This document shows, piece by piece, positions 16,096 to 24,996 of a stretch of DNA of 64,000 nt; position 1 is the first letter of the stretch; each line of letters opens with the position of its first letter. The translations under genes were made by a program, and so were the position numbers. The stretch comes from Imperialibacter sp. EC-SDR9. GTDB lineage: Bacteria; Bacteroidota; Bacteroidia; Cytophagales; Cyclobacteriaceae. The notes beneath the pieces are model-generated. The model searched no databases and was not told where the DNA came from. It worked only from the letters and a program-made list of their open reading frames with translations. The DNA lies in assembly GCF_902498805.1 (NCBI RefSeq), contig NZ_LR701593.1:1-64000 (forward strand), read 5' to 3'.

Positions 16096-18540
16096 GTGAC
16101 GGCTTCAATCCGCAAATTAGTATTAATAACCATTATTGCTGCTGCTTTTTCGGGCACTTTATCTGGCTGCCTGGGAGTGAGATACCTGAAGGAGGATGAG
16201 AAACTACTCTACAAAGAATCGGTAGAAAACGCCAAGGGCCTGAATATAGATGAACTCGAAGCTCAATTCCAGCAAAAACCCAACCGGCGCACACCTATTT
16301 TTCCCTGGTCACTTTATGTGAATGTTTATTACTGGGGACAACACAGGTTCGATTCAGCGAAGTACCAAAGCAAGAAAGAAAGTGCAATTGCCAGGTATGA
16401 CGCCAAGATTACCAAAGCTTTAGACAAAGGAAAACAGAAGAAAGCAGAGCTTCTTAAATCAAGAAAAATCAAGAAGGTCGCTAAAATTGACAAAACCCTG
16501 AAAGAAGGTAATTTATTCATGCGGTGGGGTGAAGAGGTCGCTGTTTTCAAGCCTGAATTGAGAGAGCAAACAGAGCAGCAGCTTGTCTCCTACCTTCAGT
16601 CAGAAGGGTATTTCAATGCCAGTGTTAGTTCATCACTAAAAGAGAAGGGAAAACTCGTTTCGGTGACCTATGAGCTCGACAGAAACAAACCCTATGTGAT
16701 TGACTCGATATTTTACGGTATACCCGACCATGAGATCAAGGACATTGTACTTAACTCAGAGAATAAATCACTGTTAGTGAAGGGCGATAGATATCGCCAA
16801 AAGGAGCTGGCGAGTGAACGGGAAAGAGTCTATGAATCTCTTGTGAACAAGGGGTACTACAGATTCAATAAGCAATTAATTTCTTTTCAGGTAGACACAT
16901 CAAGCCTGGGCGACAAAAAGGTTCTCATTGAAATTGGAGTAAAATCACTGGTAAAGGAAAATGATCATAAAAGATTTGTCATCGACTCGGTAAACTTCAT
17001 TACTGATGCCAATATCAATATCCCTGGCGAGAAGCGAAGTAACCGGATGTATCATGGTGTTAACTATAGCTTCTATGAGGAACGGTACAACAAAAAAATA
17101 CTTGACTGGAGGGTGTTCATCTATCCAGATAGTATGTATAGCAGGGCCAACACGTTCGAGACACAAAAGCAATTGGCTAACCTTGACATCTTCAAGTTTG
17201 TCAACATCAACTACGACACAGTAGGCACTCACTTTATCGCTAATATCTATACCAGCCCTCTTCAGAAATTCCAAACCTCAACAGAGTTTGGCGTCAATGT
17301 AAGTCAGGGACTTCCCGGCCCGTTTCTCAACGCCAACATAAAGGACAGGAATGTATTCAAAGGGCTGGAAATACTTGAACTATCCGGCCGGTTTGGCATC
17401 GAAGGCGTCGCTTCGCCCACTAACGTCAAGGACGTCTATTCCAGCAAAGAGTATGGAGGAAATCTTGCGTTAACCTTTCCACAGTTTATCACTCCGGCCT
17501 CCTGGAGCCGGCGCCGAGACCAGGGTCGACTCAACCCAAGGACACGGTGGCTGGTAGGTACAACCGTTACCGACAGGCGTGAATACAAACGAACCAACTT
17601 CAACTCGACCTGGGCATATATCTGGCAAAAGGACAATAAGCACCTTTTCAACCTAACACTTGCCGACGTCAGCTTTATCGACTCTGAATTGAGAAACGAA
17701 GCCTTCCGAGACCTGCTGGAAGACTATGCAAGCAGAGGTAATCTACTGATCAACTCGTTCAATCCATCTTATGTTGGCAGTACAAGTTTCTCACTGGCTG
17801 TCAACAACAACAGCTATGGCATTACTAAAGGCAACGCCAGCTTTTTCAGGGTTTTTGTCGAGACCAGCGGAAACACTCTCTGGTTTTTCAATGAGGACAA
17901 TCTGATGAACGACCGGCTGGAGTACTACCAATTTTCCAAAGCTAATTTCGACTTCCGGAAGGTCACCAACCTTTCCTCGAAGCATGATCTCGCCTACCGC
18001 TTTAACGTTGGGGTGGCAGTGCCTTACGGGATAAACACAGTGCTTCCCTATGAAAAGTACTTCTTTGCCGGTGGCAGCAATGGCATCAGAGCCTGGCGCC
18101 CCCGGCGGCTTGGCCCGGGCTCTTACACGCCACCACTCAACGATAATCCAGAAAATGACGGACTTTACGACTACAGCTTCGAACAACCTGGTGAAATACT
18201 GTTTGAAACGAGTCTAGAATATCGCAGAAGGCTTTTCAGTTTTGTATCGTGGGCGTTTTTCATTGATGCAGGTAACGTATGGACGCTCAGAGATGACGCC
18301 ACCAGACCCGGAAGCCAGTTCAAAGTTGAGTCATTCGCCAAAGAAATCGCAGTTGGCTCAGGCTTCGGCCTGAGGTTTGATTTTTCGTTCCTTATCCTCA
18401 GGCTCGATGCGGGAGCCAAGATACATGATCCTGCGAGGCCTCCCGGACAAAGATGGGTGTTCGATAAGCTGCTGACCAACTTCCCATTTGGCGAAAAAGA
18501 ACAGACTATTCTGAATATTGGAATCGGGTACCCGTTCTAG
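16096..18540 (+). CDS. tamL: TamL, lipidated TamA/BamA-family outer-membrane assembly protein
   Basis: Omp85-superfamily barrel that inserts or exports envelope components with TamB. From the GTG at 16096 it has 814 residues: a signal ending in the lipobox LSGC, POTRA-type repeats to about residue 400, and a C-terminal 16-strand-like barrel with the FFAGGSNGIRAWRPRRLGPG motif and a terminal aromatic (GIGYPF). The Cys-lipidated N-terminus marks the Bacteroidota-specific TamL rather than TamA. Open frame extends upstream to 15961; an ATG at 16063 is the alternative start. No tamB is visible in the window. Confidence 0.85.
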   Translation: MTASIRKLVLITIIAAAFSGTLSGCLGVRYLKEDEKLLYKESVENAKGLNIDELEAQFQQKPNRRTPIFPWSLYVNVYYWGQHRFDSAKYQSKKESAIARYDAKITKALDKGKQKKAELLKSRKIKKVAKIDKTLKEGNLFMRWGEEVAVFKPELREQTEQQLVSYLQSEGYFNASVSSSLKEKGKLVSVTYELDRNKPYVIDSIFYGIPDHEIKDIVLNSENKSLLVKGDRYRQKELASERERVYESLVNKGYYRFNKQLISFQVDTSSLGDKKVLIEIGVKSLVKENDHKRFVIDSVNFITDANINIPGEKRSNRMYHGVNYSFYEERYNKKILDWRVFIYPDSMYSRANTFETQKQLANLDIFKFVNINYDTVGTHFIANIYTSPLQKFQTSTEFGVNVSQGLPGPFLNANIKDRNVFKGLEILELSGRFGIEGVASPTNVKDVYSSKEYGGNLALTFPQFITPASWSRRRDQGRLNPRTRWLVGTTVTDRREYKRTNFNSTWAYIWQKDNKHLFNLTLADVSFIDSELRNEAFRDLLEDYASRGNLLINSFNPSYVGSTSFSLAVNNNSYGITKGNASFFRVFVETSGNTLWFFNEDNLMNDRLEYYQFSKANFDFRKVTNLSSKHDLAYRFNVGVAVPYGINTVLPYEKYFFAGGSNGIRAWRPRRLGPGSYTPPLNDNPENDGLYDYSFEQPGEILFETSLEYRRRLFSFVSWAFFIDAGNVWTLRDDATRPGSQFKVESFAKEIAVGSGFGLRFDFSFLILRLDAGAKIHDPARPPGQRWVFDKLLTNFPFGEKEQTILNIGIGYPF

Positions 18541-18554
18541 TTTTGTGGTTCTCC

Positions 18555-18562
18555 TATATTTG
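18555..18562 (+). promoter_or_regulatory. -7 promoter element TATATTTG for hemF
   Basis: Perfect TAnnTTTG match, 25 bp before the hemF ATG and 14 bp after the tamL stop. No good -33 element was found. Confidence 0.4.
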
Positions 18563-18587
18563 CCATTGAATTGATATCGTTGAAGCT

Positions 18588-19487
18588 ATGCCTGGAAAAG
18601 AAGAAATTACAAATTGGTTTAAGGGCTTACAGGATAATATCTGCCTGTCGCTGGAAGCAGCCGACGGCACTGGTTCCTTTGAAGAGGATGCCTGGGACAG
18701 GCCTGGCGGCGGCGGCGGCAGGTCACGGGTGATAAGAAATGGGAAAGTAATTGAAAAAGGAGGCGTTAACTTTTCAGCGGTATGGGGCCCAACACCCGAA
18801 AAAGTCCTTCAGTCCTTTGGCCTCGACCAGGCAGATTTCTATGCTACAGGCGTGTCCATCGTTCTCCACCCCTCCAATCCCTTTGTGCCCATCATTCACA
18901 TGAACGTTAGGTACTTTGAAATGAGCAACGGCGTATGCTGGTTTGGCGGCGGCATCGACCTCACCCCACACTATATAAACCCCAACGACGCCGTCTATTT
19001 CCACCTGGCGCTCAAAAACACCTGTGACAGGCACAACCCGACTTATTACCCAAAGTTCAAGGAATGGGCCGACAACTATTTCTATGTGCAGCACCGCCAC
19101 GAGACCCGTGGCATCGGTGGGATATTCTTCGACCATTTGAAAGCGGAGCATGGAATTTCGATGGAAGACCGATGGAAATTTGTGCAAGACGTGGGTAACA
19201 CCTTTGCACCTACCTACACGCACTTTATGGCCAGCAATAGCTCGCAGCCTTATGGTGAGCGGGAGAAAAACTGGCAGATGCTGCGAAGAGGCCGCTATGT
19301 GGAGTTTAATCTCGTGCTCGACAGGGGTACAAAATTTGGATTAGAAACAGATGGACGTATTGAGTCGATTCTGATGAGCCTGCCGCCATTGGCTGGCTGG
19401 GAGTACAACCACCAGCCTGAAGCAGGTACGCCCGAACATGACACTCTTTTGTCCCTTAAGAAAGGGGTTAACTGGTTGGTCTTATGA
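18588..19487 (+). CDS. hemF: oxygen-dependent coproporphyrinogen III oxidase
   Basis: Decarboxylates coproporphyrinogen III to protoporphyrinogen IX in haem synthesis, using O2, in the cytoplasm. 299 residues, the normal size. Family segments are the Gly-rich WDRPGGGGGRSRV near residue 45, GVNFSAVWG, the HPSNPFVPIIHMNVRYFE run, WFGGGIDLTP, and EFNLVLDRGTKFGL near the end. The gene implies at least facultative aerobic growth. It overlaps the PAP2 gene by 4 nt. Confidence 0.97.
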   Translation: MPGKEEITNWFKGLQDNICLSLEAADGTGSFEEDAWDRPGGGGGRSRVIRNGKVIEKGGVNFSAVWGPTPEKVLQSFGLDQADFYATGVSIVLHPSNPFVPIIHMNVRYFEMSNGVCWFGGGIDLTPHYINPNDAVYFHLALKNTCDRHNPTYYPKFKEWADNYFYVQHRHETRGIGGIFFDHLKAEHGISMEDRWKFVQDVGNTFAPTYTHFMASNSSQPYGEREKNWQMLRRGRYVEFNLVLDRGTKFGLETDGRIESILMSLPPLAGWEYNHQPEAGTPEHDTLLSLKKGVNWLVL

Positions 19488-20044
19488 ACTGGCTAATTGA
19501 ATTAGATCAACAATTTTTTCTGTGGCTCAATGCACACCACGCCATTTGGCTCGACGGCCCCATGCTGCTGATAACAGGAAGGAATACCTGGATTCCGCTT
19601 TACCTCGTTCTCATTATCCGGCTGATCTACAAGCAAAAAAAGGAAGCGATCTGGTCAATACTTGCCATCGTACTTACCATTGCAATTGCAGATCAACTCA
19701 CGTCTGGTTTAATGAAGCCATTTTTTGAAAGGCTGAGACCATGTCATGACCCAGGCATTTCCTCGCTGGTACACCTTGTCGGCGGATGCGGCGGCAAATT
19801 TGGTTTTGCCTCCTCACATGCAGCCAACACTTTTGCGTTGGCCGCATTCATCAGTTTGTTGCACAAAGGCAAATCCTACTGGCACTTTGTGTGGTTCGCC
19901 TGGGCTGCCTTAGTAACCTATAGCCGGATTTATGTTGGTGTACACTATCCCGGCGATTTACTTGTGGGAGCCCTTGTGGGTATTGCCGCAGCCTATACCA
20001 TTTATCTGGTTGGAAGAAAAACAGGTAGATTAAAGCATGTTTAG
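19484..20044 (+). CDS. PAP2-family membrane phosphatase
   Basis: 186 residues with five or six membrane segments and the three-part phosphatase signature: KPFFERLRP (about 82-90), the SSHAAN motif (SSHA replacing PSGH) near residue 110, and SRIYVGVHYPGDLLVG (about 142-157). Likely dephosphorylates a lipid phosphate such as undecaprenyl diphosphate or phosphatidic acid on the periplasmic face. The 4-nt overlap with hemF suggests coupling without a shared pathway. The 3' end overlaps the convergent LytTR gene by 15 bp. Confidence 0.9.
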   Translation: MNWLIELDQQFFLWLNAHHAIWLDGPMLLITGRNTWIPLYLVLIIRLIYKQKKEAIWSILAIVLTIAIADQLTSGLMKPFFERLRPCHDPGISSLVHLVGGCGGKFGFASSHAANTFALAAFISLLHKGKSYWHFVWFAWAALVTYSRIYVGVHYPGDLLVGALVGIAAAYTIYLVGRKTGRLKHV

Positions 20045-20728
20045 CTTCTTGATAAATTTCTCCTTGTAAGAAGCTCCGACCGGCACACTCTTATCGCCAA
20101 TCATGATATTCGATTCCTCCAGATGGTCGACATTGTCGATATTAATAATGTACGACCTGTGCACCCTGGCAAAGGAAGTGGTCGGGAGTCGCTTTTCTAT
20201 CCCCTTCATTGTGTAGTGAACAATGTACTTTCCTTTTTTTGTATTGAAGATCACGTAATCAGCCAGTGCTTCAACAAACAGCAGGTCGCTTAGCTGAATC
20301 CTCACAAGCCTGCCATCGCACTTCACAAAAACGTGGGTCTGCTTTTCTACAAATCTGCGAAGTGTCTCAATATTCTCTTTGCCTTTGGTAGCAGCCTTCA
20401 AAAAACGTGGGTACTCAAAAGGCTTTACCAGATAGTCGACCACGCTATTCTCAAACGCCTGCACCGCATACTGCTCTTCGGAAGTGATGAACACAATCTG
20501 ATAAGATTTGTCCAGCGACTCCATTAACTCGAGCCCTGACATTTCTGGCATTTGGATATCCAGAAACAGCAAATCGACGTCAGCATCCTCCTTTACCAGT
20601 ATGTTTTTGGCTTCAATGGGATTGGCAAGCTCATAGCTCAACGTTAGAAATTCCGTTTTTTCAATATAGTGCTTAACCAGCTTTCTCGCCAGCGGGTCAT
20701 CATCCACTACCATGCATTTAACTTCCAT
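20030..20728 (-). CDS. LytTR-family response regulator
   Basis: 232 residues. Receiver domain 1-120 with acidic pocket DDDP (9-12), phospho-acceptor Asp57 in LLFLDIQMP and Lys102 in DYLVKPF. LytTR DNA-binding domain about 133-230 with FVEALADYV and FARVHRSYIIN. No histidine kinase adjoins it, so it is an orphan regulator or is driven by a distant kinase. It lies downstream of ribE on the same strand with a 32-bp gap. Confidence 0.93.
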   Translation of the reverse strand: MEVKCMVVDDDPLARKLVKHYIEKTEFLTLSYELANPIEAKNILVKEDADVDLLFLDIQMPEMSGLELMESLDKSYQIVFITSEEQYAVQAFENSVVDYLVKPFEYPRFLKAATKGKENIETLRRFVEKQTHVFVKCDGRLVRIQLSDLLFVEALADYVIFNTKKGKYIVHYTMKGIEKRLPTTSFARVHRSYIINIDNVDHLEESNIMIGDKSVPVGASYKEKFIKKLNML

Positions 20729-20760
20729 AGTAAATTCTTAAGGTTGAAGGTTCAGGTCGA

Positions 20761-21348
20761 TTAGTATCCTTTTAATATTCTTTGAATATATTTCCCCAAA
20801 ATATCAAATTCAAGATTAACATTAGTACCCTTGCTGATATTTTTGAAATTTGTATGCTCAAAAGTATAGGGAATAATGGCCACCCTAAACTCCCCTTTTC
20901 TTGAGTTAAAACAAGTCAGGCTTACACCATTGACACAAATGGAGCCTTTTTCGACAGTGACATTGCCCAATGCGTCATCATACTTAAAGTCGAACAGCCA
21001 ACTGCCGTCTTCTTCCGTTCTGCTTATACAAACGCCAACCTGATCAACATGCCCTTGTACGATATGGCCATCGAACCGACCATTGGCCAGCATGCATCTT
21101 TCCAGGTTAACAAGGTCGCCTTCTCCCAGCAGCCCCAGCGAAGTCTTCTCCATGGTTTCGTGGATAGCCGTAACCTGATGCGCTCCACCGTCTACGCCAA
21201 CCACCGTCAGGCAAACACCGTTGTGAGACACACTCTGATCTATCTTTAGCTCGGCGCTAATCGCACTTTCGATTGTGAAAGTATAGTTGGTTCCTGACTT
21301 TTCTATTTTCTCTACTTTCCCTGTAGTTTCAACAATCCCTGTAAACAT
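20761..21348 (-). CDS. ribE: riboflavin synthase alpha chain
   Basis: Converts two 6,7-dimethyl-8-ribityllumazine molecules to riboflavin. 195 residues with two tandem lumazine-binding domains (about 1-96 and 97-190); the canonical N-terminus MFTGIVE, the first-domain HNGVCLTV and the second-domain VNGVSLT motifs are all present. No FMN riboswitch is visible in the 138 bp upstream, and no other rib genes are in the window. Confidence 0.96.
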   Translation of the reverse strand: MFTGIVETTGKVEKIEKSGTNYTFTIESAISAELKIDQSVSHNGVCLTVVGVDGGAHQVTAIHETMEKTSLGLLGEGDLVNLERCMLANGRFDGHIVQGHVDQVGVCISRTEEDGSWLFDFKYDDALGNVTVEKGSICVNGVSLTCFNSRKGEFRVAIIPYTFEHTNFKNISKGTNVNLEFDILGKYIQRILKGY

Positions 21349-21486
21349 CTCAATTATTAATTATCCAGCGAATTTAATTGGCAAAAGCTCCCCACGGTAG
21401 CCTTTTCCAATATCTTTCAAAAGTAATGAACAAAACCTATCTCCTTCTGTGACCCGTACTGTCAATTCAACTAAATTGCCGTCAGA

Positions 21487-22140
21487 ATGGAAGACAGCTA
21501 CAGGCACAAAGGGCTAAGAAGAGGACTTGTAAATACGTTAATTGAAAAAGGGATCAAGAGCAAAATGGTGCTCGATGCCATTGGCAAAGTACCTCGTCAC
21601 TTTTTCTTCGACAATGCCTTTGTAGAACACGCCTATCAGGACAAGGCCTTTCCCATTGGGGAAGATCAAACCATTTCTCAGCCCTACACTGTGGCGTTTC
21701 AAACACAGCTAACGGGCGCAGGGCCAGGAAGTAAAGTTCTGGAAATTGGCACCGGGTCTGGCTATCAGTGCTGTATTTTACTGGAGCTTGGCGCTGAGGT
21801 CTACACCATTGAGTACAACAAAGTGCTTTATGAAAGAACTCGTAAATTTCTACCCGCAATGGGGTATAAAGCCCATTTCTTCCAGGGTGATGGGTCGAAG
21901 GGCATGCCTAACTTTGCTCCGTTCGACGCTATTTTGGTTACTGCGGGAGCGCCCACAATTCCAACTGCACTTGTTGAGCAGCTAAAGCCGGGAGGCAGGC
22001 TGGTAATACCGGTGGGTGATGACAAAAGCCAAAAAATGATTCGGATAACCAAAAAAGAAGGCAACAAACTGGTGAAAGAAACTTTCGATAATTTTAGCTT
22101 TGTGCCATTACTGGGCGAGCATGGCTGGGGCAAAAAATAA
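21487..22140 (+). CDS. pcm: protein-L-isoaspartate O-methyltransferase
   Basis: Repairs damaged isoaspartyl residues by SAM-dependent methylation in the cytoplasm. 217 residues. Motifs: an AFPIGEDQTISQPYTVA substrate-loop region (57-73), the SAM-binding VLEIGTGSGYQCCIL segment, and LKPGGRLVIPVG near residue 165. The ATG at 21487 gives a sensible N-terminus. It is followed at once by a thioesterase gene. Together with msrA and hsp20, it adds to the protein-repair content of the window. Confidence 0.95.
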   Translation: MEDSYRHKGLRRGLVNTLIEKGIKSKMVLDAIGKVPRHFFFDNAFVEHAYQDKAFPIGEDQTISQPYTVAFQTQLTGAGPGSKVLEIGTGSGYQCCILLELGAEVYTIEYNKVLYERTRKFLPAMGYKAHFFQGDGSKGMPNFAPFDAILVTAGAPTIPTALVEQLKPGGRLVIPVGDDKSQKMIRITKKEGNKLVKETFDNFSFVPLLGEHGWGKK

Positions 22141-22144
22141 GGAG

Positions 22145-22681
22145 ATGGCAAAAAAAGCAAAGAGTGCAAAAGAATCGGAAGTAGTCATGACAGAGCTGGT
22201 GTTGCCCAACGACACCAACACGCTCAACAACCTCATGGGAGGTCGGCTGATGCACTGGATGGACATCGTAAGCGCCATTGCAGCGCAAAAGCATTCAAAC
22301 CGCATCGTGGTAACAGCCTCCGTTGACAACGTTTCTTTTGGCAAGCCCATACGGCTGGGAAATGTGGTAACACTCAAGGCCCGGGTAACACGTGCATTCA
22401 GTTCCTCTATGGAAGTATATATTCAGGTGACAGCCGAAGACATTCCTGGCAATAAAAAAATCGACAGCAACACCGCCTTTTTCACTTTCGTGGCTGTAGA
22501 CCAAACCGGCCGACCCATTGATGTGCCGGAATTAACTCCTGAAACGGAATTTGAAAAAGAGCTCTACGAAGGGGCGCTTCGCCGCCGTCAGCTAAGGCTG
22601 GTGCTGGCAAAAAGAATGAAGCCTGAGGATGCCGTAGAGTTGAAGTCTATTTTTAAGTTAAAACCTGAAGACCTAAGCTAA
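22145..22681 (+). CDS. acyl-CoA thioesterase (hotdog fold, YciA-like)
   Basis: Hydrolyses acyl-CoA thioesters. From the ATG at 22145 it has 178 residues and begins with a lysine-rich lead (MAKKAKSAKES). The hotdog domain includes PNDTNTLNNLMGGRLMHWMD, with the active-site Asn/Asp region, and VDNVSFGKPIRLGNVVTL. GGAG directly abuts this ATG, so the true start could instead be 22121 or 22187. It lies 4 bp from the end of pcm and 6 bp before the next gene, so all three are likely co-transcribed. Confidence 0.88.
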   Translation: MAKKAKSAKESEVVMTELVLPNDTNTLNNLMGGRLMHWMDIVSAIAAQKHSNRIVVTASVDNVSFGKPIRLGNVVTLKARVTRAFSSSMEVYIQVTAEDIPGNKKIDSNTAFFTFVAVDQTGRPIDVPELTPETEFEKELYEGALRRRQLRLVLAKRMKPEDAVELKSIFKLKPEDLS

Positions 22682-22687
22682 ATCACT

Positions 22688-23188
22688 ATGGGCGCTGATC
22701 TCCATCCGACTTCGTTGAAAGCTTTGTTTACTGAAGAGCTTTACCTGATTGGTGAAAAGCAAAGTGCTCAGGCACCAGCAGAAAAGCCGGCCCCTGTTGA
22801 AGCTACAAAACCGGAGGAGACAAAAACTCCAATGGCTGAACCAGCCGCCCCCAAACAAAACACGCTAATCATTCTCAAACAACCTTTTCAGGCACTCGAA
22901 ACGTCGCAGAAAGAGCTACTGACCAAAATCACAGGGGCAGTTAGCATAGACCTGAGCAGTGCTGTGCTCATCAGCGAATCGGATTACAAAGCCAATCCAG
23001 CACAAACAGTTTCCTTCAGCAAGGTACTCTCGTTCGGCGTGGAGTTACCAGTCTCCACCTCAAAATACTCAGTCATCAAAAGGGATGGACAGCAGTACCT
23101 GGCCTCCGACAGCCTGGCTGCCCTCGAACAAGCCATTGCGCTAAAAGGAAAGCTTTGGAAAGCCATGCAGGAGATGTTCCTCGGCTAG
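22688..23188 (+). CDS. hypothetical protein; weak resemblance to DNA polymerase III psi (HolD)
   Basis: 166 residues: a short helical N-terminus, an Ala/Pro/Glu-rich linker (about 28-58), then an alpha/beta domain ending LASDSLAALEQAIALKGKLW. The layout of a central beta region followed by a D-S-L-x-x-L helix and a terminal L-W helix recalls the psi fold, but I see no decisive motif. Close spacing (6 bp) ties it to the thioesterase gene. Treat function as unknown. Confidence 0.6.
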   Translation: MGADLHPTSLKALFTEELYLIGEKQSAQAPAEKPAPVEATKPEETKTPMAEPAAPKQNTLIILKQPFQALETSQKELLTKITGAVSIDLSSAVLISESDYKANPAQTVSFSKVLSFGVELPVSTSKYSVIKRDGQQYLASDSLAALEQAIALKGKLWKAMQEMFLG

Positions 23189-23301
23189 CAATCGGCTCGA
23201 AATCCTTTCGTTTTTAATTTCTGATATTGTATTTTGGTGACGGTTTTTTTATGCTTTTTCCAGCCTTGGACATTTTTGTAAGCTAACCAACTCTATCTAG
23301 T

Positions 23302-24279
23302 ATGAATAAGATTCTAAAGGTGACGATTATCGTCATCAGTGTGTTAATCCTGATAATTGCGTCAGGCTTGTCCTACCTGAAATTTGCACTTCCTGACGTG
23401 GGGCCTGCCCCCGAGATATCAGTTGAAGGTACCGAACAGCAAATTGAACGAGGCCGCTACCTCGCTAACCACGTAAGCGTTTGCATCGATTGCCACTCCA
23501 CACGTGACTGGAGCAAGTTTGCCGGACCTCCTATACCTGGTACTGAAGGCAGAGGCGGTGAACTTTTTGATCAGAGCTTTGGCTTCCCGGGTCGGTTTGT
23601 TTCGAAAAATATCACGCCTTATCACCTGGAAAGCTGGACGGACGGAGAAATTTACAGAGCCATTACAACAGGCGTTAGCAAACAGGGAACAGCCTTCTTC
23701 CCCGTAATGCCCTACAAGTACTATGGCAAAATGGACACTGAGGATATTAAGTCTATTATCGCTTATGTCCGATCACTCACTCCCTTAGCATTTGATCCCG
23801 AGTCTTCCGCCGCCGATTTTCCCGTCAATTTCATCATCAATACTATGCCAGCAGCGGCCAGTCCGAAGAAAATACCAGACCCGAAAAATGTAGTCGAGTA
23901 CGGCGCCTATGTGGCAAATGCCGCAGGCTGTGCCGAATGCCACACCAAGCAGGAAAACGGGCAAGTGGTGGGCGAGCTGTTTGCAGGCGGATTTGAATTC
24001 AACATGGGCAACGGCTATATGGTATCGTCCATGAATATTACCCCACACGAAACGGGCATCGGCAAATGGACAAAAGCAGCCTTTATCCAACGGTTCAAGC
24101 TTTACACCGACTCCACCTACGTCCTACCTGATGTGGACATGGCAAAAGGTGAATTCCAAACTGTGATGCCATGGACCATGTACGCTGGCATGACCGAACA
24201 GGACTTGGGAGCCATTTACGAATATTTGCAAACAATTGATCCCGTACCGAACACAGTGGAACGCTGGAAAAAGCTATAA
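23302..24279 (+). CDS. dihaem cytochrome c, membrane-anchored
   Basis: 325 residues with an N-terminal membrane anchor (about 5-27) and two cytochrome c domains. Haem-binding motifs are CIDCH (61-65) and CAECH (210-214), with methionine-bearing segments such as FFPVMPYKYY and TVMPWTMY as likely distal ligands. It should face the periplasm and shuttle electrons, perhaps for a membrane dehydrogenase, but no such partner gene is adjacent. It stands as a single gene. Confidence 0.9.
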   Translation: MNKILKVTIIVISVLILIIASGLSYLKFALPDVGPAPEISVEGTEQQIERGRYLANHVSVCIDCHSTRDWSKFAGPPIPGTEGRGGELFDQSFGFPGRFVSKNITPYHLESWTDGEIYRAITTGVSKQGTAFFPVMPYKYYGKMDTEDIKSIIAYVRSLTPLAFDPESSAADFPVNFIINTMPAAASPKKIPDPKNVVEYGAYVANAAGCAECHTKQENGQVVGELFAGGFEFNMGNGYMVSSMNITPHETGIGKWTKAAFIQRFKLYTDSTYVLPDVDMAKGEFQTVMPWTMYAGMTEQDLGAIYEYLQTIDPVPNTVERWKKL

Positions 24280-24351
24280 ACCAGCCATTTGTTAACCTCT
24301 TAAAATCAGACACTTACACTTACGAATGAAACAAAATAGTTTTAAAAACGC

Positions 24352-24375
24352 TATAACTAGTTGTAACCAGTTATA
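24352..24375. promoter_or_regulatory. 24-bp near-perfect palindrome upstream of lipoprotein gene
   Basis: Arms TATAACT...AGTTATA with inner GTT/AAC symmetry; 20 of 24 positions are symmetric. It ends 18 bp before the start of the lipoprotein gene. It is AT-rich with no T-run, so an operator is more likely than a terminator. Confidence 0.45.
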
Positions 24376-24393
24376 AATTTTAAATTAAAAACT

Positions 24394-24801
24394 ATGAAAA
24401 TTCTAAGAGGTGTATTGATGTCAGCTATGCTGTCGATGTTGTTATTTAGTTGTACCCAGGACTCAAAAAAAGGGGCTGAGGACATGAAAGAGAATGCAAC
24501 AGAAGCTGTAGAAAATGCGACTGATAAGATCAAAGTTGAAAAGGCGAAGCTTACCGCCAAAATTGAAAATCAGATTGACGAGTTGGATGAGAAGCTCGAA
24601 GGTTTGAAGGACAAAATGGACGAGGAAAGCGAAACGCTCAAAGAAAAACTCAATGATCAAAAGGAGCAGCTTCAGTCCAAACTGGAAGACGTGAAAGAGG
24701 CTACCAAAGACAATTGGAATGGCATCAAAGAAGATGCAACCACAGTTGTCAACAATGTAAAAAAGGAGTTCAACGACGTGTTCAAAAAAGAAGAGAGCTA
24801 A
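24394..24801 (+). CDS. small coiled-coil lipoprotein
   Basis: 135 residues. The signal ends in the lipobox LLFSC, so the mature protein is anchored by Cys21. The rest is a continuous, highly charged heptad-like helix (Glu/Lys-rich, about residues 30-128), with apolipoprotein- or LEA-like character. Its size and periodicity suggest a periplasmic spacer or a protein that binds membranes under stress. A palindrome sits just upstream and a terminator follows. No family name can be given. Confidence 0.75.
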   Translation: MKILRGVLMSAMLSMLLFSCTQDSKKGAEDMKENATEAVENATDKIKVEKAKLTAKIENQIDELDEKLEGLKDKMDEESETLKEKLNDQKEQLQSKLEDVKEATKDNWNGIKEDATTVVNNVKKEFNDVFKKEES

Positions 24802-24832
24802 TAAATCAGAAGACTAGCACATAATCAAAATG

Positions 24833-24860
24833 AAGAGTGGACAAACGTCCACTCTTTCTG
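24833..24860 (+). terminator. terminator after the coiled-coil lipoprotein gene
   Basis: Arms AAGAGTGGA and TCCACTCTT around a 6-nt loop, then TTCTGTTT, 32 nt after the stop codon. Confidence 0.7.
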
Positions 24861-24996
24861 TTTAGGGGGTATTTCGCCCATTCCCCAATGAATTTCTCTT
24901 CCTAACAATACATTTCATTGCCTTTGGCGAAAGTTATTGATAAGTTCGAAAAACCGACAGACACGAAACCGTGCTAATATTGTTACTATTGAAACT

